Below are positions 34,611 through 43,949 of a stretch of 64,000 nucleotides of DNA, piece by piece. The DNA is from Lamellibrachia columna (Eukaryota > Annelida > Polychaeta > Sabellida > Siboglinidae). The notes below the pieces were generated by a model. That model searched no databases. It was not told the DNA's origin and worked only from the letters and a program-made list of their open reading frames with translations. Each line of letters begins with the position of its first letter. Position 1 is the stretch's first letter. The stretch is from NCBI GenBank assembly GCA_963662155.1, contig OY759266.1, forward strand, positions 61,340,911 to 61,404,910, given 5' to 3'. The translations under genes and the position numbers were made by a program.

Positions 34611-37317
34611 CAACATGTAAATACTGGAGGAGTGAACACACTCCAGGACCTCTGTGTTTGTGGCCCTGCCAGGAGATGTAAGTGCTGGAGGTGTGAACAC
34701 GCTCCAGGACCTCTGTGTTCGTGGCCCTGCCAGGAGATGTAAGTGCTGGAGGAGTGACCACGCTCTAGGACCTCTGTGTTCATGATCCTGTCCTGCCAGG
34801 AGATGTAAGTGCTGGAGGAGTGAACACGCTCCAGGACCTCTGTGTTCATGATCCTGTCCTGCCAGGAGATGTAAGTGCTGGAGGAGTGAACACATTCCAG
34901 GACCTCTGTGTTCATGATCCTGTCCTGCCAGGAGATGTAAGTGCTGGAGGAGTGACCATGCTCTAGGACCTCTGTGTTCATGATCCTGTCCTGCCAGGAG
35001 ATGTAAGTGCTGGAGGTGTGAACACATTCCAGGACCTCTGTGTTCATGATCCTGTCCTGCCAGGAGATGTAAGTGCTGGAGGAGTGACCACGCTCTAGGA
35101 CCTCTGTGTTCATGATCCTGTCCTGCCAGGAGATGTAAGTGCTGGAGGAGTGAACACACTCCAGGACCTCTGTGTTTGTGATCCTGTCCTGCCAGGAGAT
35201 GTAAGTGCTGGAGGAGTGAACACATTCCAGGACCTCTGTGTTCATGATCCTGTCCTGCCAGGAGATGTAAGTGCTGGAGGAGTGACCACGCTCTAGGACC
35301 TCTGTGTTCATGATCCTGTCCTGCCAGGAGATGTAAGTGCTGGAGGAGTGAACACGCTCCAGGACCTCTGTGTTTGTGATCCTGTCCTGCCAGGAGATGT
35401 AAGTGCTGGAGGAGTGACCACGCTCTAGGATCTCTGTGTTCATGATCCTGTCCTGCCAGGAGATGTAAGTGCTGGAGGAGTGAACACGCTCCAGGACCTC
35501 TGTGTTTGTGATCCTGTCCTGCCAGGAGATGTAAGTGCTGGAGGAGTGACCATGCTCTAGGACCTCTGTGTTTGTGACCCTGTCCTGCCAGGAGATGTAA
35601 GTGCTGGAGGAGTGACCACGCTCTAGGACCTCTGTGTTTGTGACCCTGTCCTGCCAGGAGATGTAAGTGCTGGAGGAGTGACCACGCTCTAGGACCTCTG
35701 TGTTTGTGACCCTGTCCTGCCAGGAGATGTAAGTGCTGGAGGAGTGACCATGCTCTAGGACCACTGTGTTCATGATCCTGTCCTGCCAGGAGATGTAAGT
35801 GCTGGAGGAGTGACCATGCTCTAGGACCACTGTGTTCATGATCCTGTCCTGCCAGGAGATGTAAGTGCTGGAGGAGTGAACATGTTCCAGGACCTCTGTG
35901 TTTGTGACCTTGTCCTGCCAGGAGATGTAAGTGCTGGAGGTGTGAACACACTCCAGGACCTCTGTGTTCGTGGCCCTGCCAGGAGATGTAAGTGCTGGAG
36001 GAGTGACCATGCTCCAGGACCTCTGTGTTTGTGACCCTGTCCTCCCAAGAGATGTAAATGCTGGAGGAGTGAACACGTTCCAGGACCTCTGTGTTTGTGA
36101 CCTTGTCCTGCCAGGAGATGTAAGTGCTGGAGGTGTGAACACACTCCAGGACCTCTGTGTTCGTGGCCCTGCCAGGAGATGTAAGTGCTGGAGGAGTGAA
36201 CATGCTCCAGGACCTCTGTGTTCATGATCCTGTCCTGCCAGGAGATGTAAGTGCTGGAGGAGTGAACATGCTCTAGGACCTCTGTGTTCATGATCCTGTC
36301 CTGCCAGGAGATGTAAGTGCTGGAGGAGTGAACATGCTCCAGGACCTCTGTGTTCATGACCCTGTCCTGCCAGGAGATGTAAGTGCTGGAGGATTGAACA
36401 CGCTCTAGGACCTCTGTGTTCATGACTCTGTCCTGCCAGGAGATGTAAGTGCTGGAGGAGTGAACACGCTCCAGGACCTCTGTGTTTGTGATACTGTCCT
36501 GCCAGGAGATGTAAGTGCTGGAGGAGGGAACACGCTCCAGGACCTCTGTGTTTGTGATCCTGTCCTGCCAGGAGATGTAAGTGCTGGAGGAGTGAACACG
36601 CTCCAGGACCTCTGTGTTTGTGATCCTGTCCTGCCAGGAGATGTAAGTGCTGGAGGAGTGAACACGCTCTAGGACCTCTGTGTTCATGATCCTGTCCTGC
36701 CAGGAGATGTAAGTGCTGGAGGAGTGAACACGCTCCAGGACCTCTGTGTTCATGATCCTGTCCTGCCAGCAGATGTAAGTGCTGGAGGAGTGAACACGCT
36801 CTAGGACCTCTGTGTTCATGATCCTGTCCTGCCAGGAGATGTAAGTGCTGGAGGAGTGAACACGCTCTAGGACCTCTGTGTTCATGATCCTGTCCTGCCA
36901 GGAGATGTAAGTGCTGGAGGAGTGAACACGCTCTAGGACCTCTGTGTTCATGACTCTGTCCTGCCAGGAGATGTAAGTGCTGGAGGAGTGAACACGCTCC
37001 AGGACCTCTGTGTTCATGATCCTGTCCTGCCAGCAGATGTAAGTGCTGGAGGAGTGAACACGCTCTAGGACCTCTGTGTTCATGATCCTGTCCTGCCAGG
37101 AGATGTAAGTGCTGGAGGAGTGAACACGCTCCAGGACCTCTGTGTTCATGACCCTGTCCTGCCAGGAGATGTAAGTGCTGGAAGAGTGAACACGCTCTAG
37201 GACCTCTGTGTTCATGACCCTGTCCTGCCAGGAGATGTAAGTGCTGGAACAGTGAACACGCTCCAGGACCTCTGTGTTCATGACCCTGTCCTGCCAGGAG
37301 ATGTAAGTGCTGGAGGA
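34610..37317 (-). repeat. 66-bp coding minisatellite inside LINE E reverse transcriptase
   Basis: About 41 copies of a 66-bp unit. On the minus strand one frame reads ISWQDRIMNTEVLERV then HSSSTY, 22 residues per unit. ISWQDR.TNTEVLE occurs once in comparable LINE proteins: the fragment at 63335-63829 has a single NTEVLEQC at the matching place. The frame is open from 37668 through the array to 35836. Frame changes downstream come from 61-bp units lacking 5 bp (near 34660, 34720, 35975 and 36160). Confidence 0.93.
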
Positions 37318-37318
37318 G

Positions 37319-37474
37319 TGTCTCGTCTCGTCTCGTCTCGTCTCGTCTCGTCTCGTCTCGTCTCGTCTTGCATACGTTGTCCAGGCCTCACTACCATAGA
37401 GCAGTGTGCTAAGAACACATGCCTGGTACACATGCCTGGTACACATGCCTGGTACACATGCCTGGTACACATGC
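37319..37474 (-). repeat. (TCTCG)n and 15-bp repeats in LINE E coding sequence
   Basis: About nine TCTCG units (37319-37366) encode repeated RRDET on the minus strand, replacing the usual residues between AWTTYAR and ISWQDR. Four copies of CATGCCTGGTACA (37416-37474) encode repeats of VYQACV, a motif normally present once before LSTLLYGSEAW. Both expansions keep the frame. Confidence 0.9.
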
Positions 37475-38880
37475 AGTTTCATGTTTTCTGTCAGATTGTT
37501 GTTGCTCCACACTCTCCTGTTCAGTTTGGACATGATGGCTGCAGCTATTGCTATACGTATGTTAATTTCAGTATCTAGTGACAAATTACAGGTGATTGTG
37601 GAGCCTAGGTACCTGAAACTATCAGCAACCTCCAGTGTCAAGTTGTAGATGTTGATTGATGGCGGCATAACAACGTTCTGCCCAATGACATTTGTTTTTG
37701 ATGGTGATGGTCAGTTCAAATTCTTTGCAGGCGTGTGAGAGTCCATCCATTAGTTGCTGGAGATCTTCCTCTGTGTGATTTGCTAATGGGCATCATCAGC
37801 GAAGAGCATTTCTCTAATGAAGACTCGGCGCACCTTTGTCCTGGCTCTCAAGCGGGCGACATTAAACAGCTTTCCACCTGTTCTGGTGTCAGGTATGCCT
37901 GGTGTGTAGTTAACACCCTCTTTGGATGGACCAAAGGTATCAGGGAGAAGAATGTGCCAAAGAGTGTTGGTGGCAGCAGTTTGAATAGTCCACTTCTGCT
38001 AATAAGGTCAAATGCCTTAGTAAGATCAATGAAAGCGATATACAGTGATCTTCATTATTCACGACATTTCTCTTGCAGTTGTCGGACAGAGAATATTATG
38101 TATATTGTGGATCTCCTTGTTCTGAAGTCACATTGAGATTCAGGATAGATGCGTTCAGCTAAGATCTTTAGTCTGCCCAGGGAAACATGGGCAAAAACAC
38201 GACACTTAACAAGGAGATACCGCTGTAATTATTACAATTGCTGCTATCACCTTTGTTTTTGTACAAGGTCACTATCTTCGCATCACGCATGTCCTGAGGA
38301 ACCGCTCCCTTTTTCCAGCAGAGGCAGAGAAGTTCATGCAGGTGAAGCAGTAGGGAGGCATGGCATCAGCTTTGCTGAACTCTTCCACTGTAGGTTCATT
38401 ATCTAGTTCTTCCATAACAGGCAAGCTCGTGATGGTGTCTAGTGCCTCCTCGGTGACAGTATTTTCTCTGGAATACAGTTTGAGGTAGTGCTCCACCCAT
38501 CTCTCTGTTTGTTGCATTCAGTGATGACCTCCCCGTCTTTGTTTTCAGTGGAGCAGTCTTCTTTGTGGATGGACCTGTTGCCTTCTTTATGTCATCATAC
38601 ATGCCTGAAATGTTCCCTGTGTCGGAGGAAGGTTGGATGCTCTGGCAATGTTGTAACCTGTAGTTGTTGGTGCAACGCCGAGCAGTCTGTTAGTGTTTTC
38701 AGGTTCTCTTAAAGTTGACAAGAGCATAGTGCTTGGCTTCGGTGACAGGTTCCATGACAGTGATGTTTTCATACTAAACAGTGATGTTCCGCTCCTTGTA
38801 CATGGCATCATGAAGAGTGTTTCAGTTTGCTTCTGCACTGTGTGTGAGGTTGTTTGAGAGTGCCTGTCCGATGGAGTCAA
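37475..38880 (-). pseudogene. LINE E reverse transcriptase and linker, decayed
   Basis: Linker: MYDDIKKATGPSTKKTAPLK (about 38600), ERWVEHYLKLYSRENTVTEE (38500) and PVMEELDNEPTVEEFSKA. RT: CWKKGAVPQDMRDAKIVTLY, CNNYSGISLLSVV, YIAFIDLTKAFDLIS (block A, about 38030), then a deletion that removes most of block B up to LFGTFFSL, then REMLFADDA (catalytic, 37786-37813). Thumb: MPPSINIYNLTLEVADSFRY with LGSTITCNLSLDTEIN, WSNNNLTENMKLHVYQACV, LYGSEAWTTYAR. Plus-strand frames across this region are shadows. Confidence 0.85.
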
Positions 38881-38885
38881 GAAAC

Positions 38886-39213
38886 TGGGGCGCGACGACC
38901 GGTTAGAAGGCCGGACTCTCAATCGAGAGAACCCGGTTTCAAATCCCACTGCGGTCGCTTTGAACCTTTGGCAAGTTTGATCACCCCACGTTGCCACAGT
39001 TCACACAGCTGTATAAATGAGTACCTGGCAATACAGACAGTGGTGGAAATGTGAACGAATAGTCTTCGTGCAATTGCAGCGTGGCTGAATGCTTCCCAGA
39101 GAAGTTGAGATGGTCTTGAAATGAACAGGTCTGCCAGGGGGTGAAGTGTAAAGCGCTTTGATCGGTCCTACGGACTGGATACCGCACTATATAAGAACGT
39201 ACCTTTACCTTTT
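38886..39213 (+). mobile_element. tRNA-derived SINE inserted in LINE E
   Basis: The head carries GGGGCGCGACGACCGGTTAG, AAGGCCGGACTCTCAATCGA, GAGAACCC and the B-box-like GGTTTCAAATCC. The body has TTGCCACAGTTCACACAGCT and ATGTGAACGAATAG. The 3' part ends with CGGTCCTACGGACTGGATAC, CTATATAAGAACGTACC and TTTACCTTTTT. It separates LINE E residues ...AFPEKKK (39225) from the linker (38880), so it inserted after LINE E. The 3' part recurs inverted at 54009-54083. Confidence 0.82.
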
Positions 39214-39800
39214 TCTTCTCTGGGAAGGCAGTGTGGCTAATGTTGATATGTTTAGTGTAGTAAAGCTTCTTGGGTTGCATTCTAACCCTGATACACACCA
39301 GGGAGTAATCAGTGTCACAGTCCATGCTGTGGTAGCTCCGTGTGTTGAGGATGCTGTTGAGAGAATCACGCCTGGTGATGACGAGGTCAAGTTGGTAACA
39401 ATGACCTCACCTGAGATGTCTGCAGATACTTTGCGACATGGTTTGTTTTTAAAGAAAATGTTAGTGATGGAATTTGGATTCATGATAGCTGCACAGTTCA
39501 AGTAGTCTCAGTTCAAGTAGTCGACCAATTCAAGGTCATTGGTCAGTCCAGTGCGCATAATTCTGAATTTCCAGCTTGCCATTCGAAGAGCTGATGGCAT
39601 CTTTTTTATTCTCTTTGATTTGTCTGATGTGATGTTGTTGATCCACTTGTTGAGCAGATGCTCTAAGCTCCAAACACCCATTGAAGCAGGCAGACCGTGG
39701 CGGGTCAGCACCTTACTGGCCAGGGGCTGTCCAGCTTGAGGCGGGCGGTAGCTGACCACTGGGACACGATGACCCCGTTCCTTCAGCCATTCTTTCCAGG
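39214..39800 (-). pseudogene. LINE E endonuclease remnants
   Basis: Minus-strand reading gives ITRRDSLNSILNTRSYHSMD, DTDYSLVCIRVRMQPKKLYY (the DTDHSLV-like end of this endonuclease class) and, further 5', KFRIMRTGLTNDLELVD, which resembles the WNVRTM.TGL start. The core with catalytic Glu, Asn and Asp is missing, so the endonuclease has a large internal deletion. Confidence 0.7.
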
Positions 39801-41103
39801 TCATGTGTTTTTATTTTTTGGCTTTGTGCCTCTCTCTTGTTCATTGGTACATTTTTTTGGGGGGACATCCACCCTTTTTCCAGATTATATACTGGAAACA
39901 CTAAAATAGTTTTGTGATACAGCACATGTTTGGTAATCATAGAAACAACAAGCATAGCACATGTACTAACTCAGAGTAGCGGCCACCTGTAGGGCGGACT
40001 GGTAACACACATCCGTTACAAATCCCTCAGACCGCTGGTGGTGCACAGCTAAAATATTCGTGAGAGTCGCACTTTGCAGCGGTCGTGCGCCCTTTCTGCC
40101 ACTGTCGACCAAAACTCGCAGGCAGGTGGCGCTACACCGTGCCGAAATCCCAGTGTCTATTAAAAAGGGTCCCATAGGCATTTTTTTTAGTAAAACATGT
40201 CTGCAAACGGTTTTAGGGTGATTTGGTTGTGCTGAATAAAAAATTATATTACTCTCCATTCCTCCCTCACTACCTCTCCCCCTTTCTCCCTCTCCCCTCT
40301 CTCCCTCTCCATTCCTCCCTCACTACCTCTCCCCCTTTCTCCATCCCCCCTCTCTCCCTCTCCATCCCTCCCTCACTACCTGTCCCCCTTTCCCCCTGCC
40401 CCTCTCTCCCTCTCCATTCCTACCTGTCCCTCTTTCTCCCTCCCCCTCTCTCCCTCTCCATTCCTCCCTCACTACCTCTCCCCCTTTCTCCATCCCCCCT
40501 CTCCCTCTCCATTCCACCCTCACTACCTCTTCCCCTTTCTCCCTCCCCCCTCTCACTCTCACGTGTTTATAAATAAATAAATATATAATAACAAATGTGC
40601 TAACTATAACTTATAAAAACTTATAATACATTTATTTCCAACATTACATATATACAGTTTATATACATACATTACTAATGCAGAACATTTCTAGACAATT
40701 CTCATTTAAATTATGCATATTTATAAGATTTTAAAAGAATAGTAACAATCATAGTGTGCTATAGTTTTATGCTGGAAATGGAGAGAATTGAAGTCAGCTT
40801 ATGTGTACTCTCCCCTGTTGTATTGATTTGTTATAATAATTATGTATACATATATACATGCACACACATATGCATATATAGTATTACTCTTATAAAGTAA
40901 TCCCTTCTATCATACTGATGAAACATAAATTAACGCATAAATATACCAAAAGCTAATACAGTAAACATATTACGTCTCAGAATAAAATATCCCTTTTGTA
41001 GCTATCAAGTATACCCAGGTAGATGTTTTGTAGCTATCAAGTATAGATGTTTTGTACATTTTTTTTAAAGCAAAACTATTTTTACAGTTTTTTAGTGCAA
41101 CAC
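39801..41103. other. Intergenic or intronic stretch with CT-rich microsatellite
   Basis: 40253-40560 is a pyrimidine-rich tract of irregular CTCCCTCTCC/ATTCCTCCCTCACTACCT units of about 50-65 bp. The rest is AT-rich and featureless. The missing 5' exon or exons of the metallophosphoesterase gene may lie here or further left; I could not identify one. Confidence 0.6.
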
Positions 41104-42246
41104 ACACACACTGTAGGCCATTCCAAAGCTTAACACATCTAGCCCTTAGTGCAATACATAGGCCATTCAAAGCTTAACACATTTAACCCTTAGTGCAATA
41201 CATAGGCCATTCAAAGCTTAACACATTTAGCCCTTAGTGCAATACATAGGCCATTCAAAGCTTAACACATTTAGCCCTTAGTGCAATACATAGGCCATTC
41301 AAAGCTTAACACATTTAGCCCTTAGTGCAATACATAGGCCATTCAAAGCTTAACACATTTAGCCCTTAGTGCAATACATAGGCCATTCAAAGCTTAACAC
41401 ATCTAGCCCTTAGTGCAATACATAGGCCATTCAAAGCTTAACACATTTAGCCCTTAGTGCAATACATAGGCCATTCAAAGCTTAACACATTTAGCCCTTA
41501 GTGCAATACATAGGCCATTCAAAGCTTAACACATCTAGCCCTTAGTGCAATACATAGGCCATTCAAAGCTTAACACATTTAGCCCTTAGTGCAATACATA
41601 GGCGATTCAAAGCTTAACACATCTAGTCCTTAGTGCAATACATAGGCCATTCAAAGCTTAACACATTTAGCCCTTAGTGCAATACATAGGCCATTCAAAG
41701 ATTAACACATTTAGCCCTTAGTGCAATACATAGGCCATTCAAAGCTTAACACATTTAGCCCTTAGTGCAATACATAGGCGATTCAAAGCTTAACACTAGC
41801 GATAGAAACACATCTAGCCCTTAGTGCAATACATAGGCGATTCAAAGCTTAACACTAGCGATAGAAACACATTTAGCCCTTAGTGCAATACATAGGCCAT
41901 TCAAAGCTTAACACTAGTGATAGAAACACATTTAGCCCTTAGTGCAATACATAGGTGATTCAAAGCTTAACACTAGCGATAGAAACACATTTAGCCCTTA
42001 GTGCAATACATAGGCGATTCAAAGCTTAACACTAGTGATAGAAACACATTTAGCCCTTAGTGCAATACATAGGCGATTCAAAGCTTAACACTAGCGATAG
42101 AAACACATTTAGCCCTTAGTGCAATACATAGGCCATTCAAAGCTTAACACTAGTGATAGAAACACATTTAGCCCTTAGTGCAATACATAGGCGATTCAAA
42201 GCTTAACACTAGCGATAGAAACACATTTAGCCCTTAGTGCGGTACA
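41104..42246. repeat. 44-bp satellite switching to a 57-bp unit
   Basis: About 15 copies of a 44-bp unit (TTAGTGCAATACATAGGCCA, TTCAAAGCTTAACACATTTA, GCCC) fill 41104-41790. From about 41790 to 42240, about eight copies carry an extra 13 bp (TAGCGATAGAAAC or TAGTGATAGAAAC) after AACAC, giving a 57-bp unit. The long form also tends to have GGCGATTC in place of GGCCATTC. The array lies 230 bp upstream of the first recognised phosphoesterase exon. Confidence 0.95.
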
Positions 42247-42479
42247 ACATTTTTTTATTTGCCCCTTTGCCTTATGTTGTGCAAACTATCTTCATTAGAA
42301 TAAAAGAATATGTGAATGTTATTGGGCAATAGTTTATATTTCACTTTGTACATCAATATAGATGTTTTGTATTCAATTAGGTCAAAATTTAATAAATGTA
42401 AGATTAATTGCTCCACAAACAATTCTCACAATTCTCTTTTGTAGAGTGAATAGGGTGGTTAGATTTGTTTGTTTTGTAG

Positions 42480-42584
42480 GGAGACTGAGAATGAAGTGCG
42501 GATCCTTTTTGTGGGTGATCCTCAGATCATTGGTCTTCACGACACATCATTCATGGTCCAGCTGCCAATCTACGATTCAGACAG
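42480..42584 (+). CDS. Cdc1/MPPE1-like metallophosphoesterase, exon with metal motif I
   Basis: First recognisable exon of a calcineurin-like phosphoesterase. The acceptor is TTTTGTAG (42479) and the donor CAG|GTGCCC (42585). It encodes ETENEVRILFVGDPQIIG then MVQLPIYDSD. GDPQ stands at metal motif I, where many relatives have D-x-H; DPQ is the form I associate with yeast Cdc1/Ted1-type proteins. Relatives (Ted1, Cdc1, mammalian MPPE1/PGAP5) are membrane-bound ER/Golgi enzymes that remove ethanolamine phosphate from GPI-anchor mannose, helping GPI-protein export. The seven exons together give 329 residues plus stop, against about 400 for mammalian MPPE1, so one or more 5' exons (signal anchor) are missing. 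The exact orthology, and so a gene symbol, is left open. Confidence 0.85.
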
Positions 42585-42833
42585 GTGCCCTTTGATGTTT
42601 TATAGAAACTTATATTACATTCATGTCATATCATTTTCCCAAACAAGGATACCAACTCAGCCGTTTGTCAACAAAGTTTGTCTAAGAAGATATTTGGCAA
42701 TAAAATAAACTTGTAAATACTTGGCGTATAACATTTTATATGTACTTAGGTAAAATTTATTATATATACCATTGGATAACGTTACCCAGCCCGATCAGAA
42801 CAAGTGATTGTATCTGTGCATACATCTTTGCAG

Positions 42834-42999
42834 ATACCTTGCCAAAACATTTCGGTACGCATTCAACCATGTTCAGCCTGACGTCATAATATTCCTAGGC
42901 GACTTAATAGATGAAGGCAGCAGTGCAAACGATGCCGAATACGACATTTATGTGCAAAGGTTTCACCAGATCTTTACCACGTCCACTAGTCATGTCAAG
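42834..42999 (+). CDS. Metallophosphoesterase, exon with GDxxDEG motif II
   Basis: Acceptor CTTTGCAG (42833), donor AAG|GTAGGA (43000). The first base completes a codon split with the previous exon (AG|A, Arg). It encodes YLAKTFRYAFNHVQPDVIIF, LGDLIDEGSSAND and YVQRFHQIF. GDLIDEG is motif II, with the Asp that bridges the two metals. It ends in phase 0. The following 4.4-kb intron is mostly satellite. Confidence 0.93.
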
Positions 43000-43949
43000 G
43001 TAGGACGATTCACGTTTCGTTTTAGAGGTAATTGTTCGGTGTGTGTATGTTCGTGCGTGCGGGCATGTGTTCATACATGTGTACACACATGCACACACAC
43101 TCAATCACACACACTCATGCATGCACACTCTTTGACGACCATTGTAATGTTTTTGCTTCACGTCCTCATGTCGAAAGACACAATACAGTTATCTTTTTTA
43201 ACGTGAACGGACATAATATGCTGCCCAACTAGTGCAGGTGTTTTTCGCATAATAGTAATGTTGAAAAATCATTAAAATATAATTTTGTGTAAATATTTTG
43301 AGCAAGCACAATTAAATAAAGCAAAATATAAAAACAAAGAGAACAACGAGGGAAGAACATATTGTATATAGTTTGACATTTGACATCTCTCTGTAGATGC
43401 AGGTATTGCTATTCTGGCCAAAACCTCTCTCCAACCTGTGATGTCTCGAGTGCCTTTTTGATCAAAGGTGTGGGATGTTTTTTGGCCAGGAAATCAACAC
43501 TTGCACAACAGAGAGATGCAACATAGCTCAAAATGACCCCATGTCAATGGACACAATAGCAACAAAATTATTTGCGTAAAGGGTGACAATTTTATCTTAC
43601 TGGGTATTTGTTTGACAAAATAGGCATTTAATAAAAAATATTTGGCTAAAGCATTACAATTGGGTCTTAATGTGTATGTCTTGGACAAAAAGACACTCGT
43701 GATTTTACAGGATGTGGAATGGTTTGGCCTAAAATCAGCAACTGCCCAACAGAAAGATGTCAAATGGCTCATAATTACCAGGTTGAATGATAATGGGTGT
43801 CACAATTTGGTTAAAAGGTGGCAATTTTATCTTAACGTGCATTGTGTGACTAAACAGACGAAATGAAGTAACGGATGAGCTTGGACACTAGACACCTTCA
43901 AAAGCTTACATTTAATACCAAATATTGACAAATTTGACCAACCCATGAA
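43000..43949. other. Intron sequence with CA/GT-rich and imperfect duplicated segments
   Basis: 43035-43130 is rich in GTGT/CACA. Two diverged copies of a segment with TTTGGCC, AAATCAGCA/AAATCAACA, CTGCCCAACAGAAAGATG and CAATTTTATCTTA lie at about 43450-43600 and 43700-43850. No exon is seen. Confidence 0.5.

Larger units (their letters stand above)
34145..39800 (-). mobile_element. LINE family E with internal coding minisatellite and nested SINE
   Basis: A long minus-strand non-LTR element. Reading from 39800 down: N-terminal endonuclease piece (about 39550), large endonuclease deletion, endonuclease end DTDYSLVC (about 39310), nested SINE (38886-39213), linker, partly deleted RT palm, FADD (37786-37813), thumb, a 15-bp repeat, (TCTCG)n, a 66-bp coding array (34610-37317), then LRWLGHVHRMADD and a C-terminal zinc finger (34145-34333). 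The clade is uncertain. It is inactive because of deletions in endonuclease and palm and several stops. Confidence 0.85.

Noticed and set aside
38886..38970. Functional tRNA gene
   Set aside because: tRNA-like A and B box regions are present but the acceptor stem is not paired, and it continues into a SINE body and tail shared with other copies.
40223..40576. Ser/Pro/Leu-rich frame and its Arg/Glu/Gly-rich opposite
   Set aside because: Low-complexity CT tract translated in both directions.
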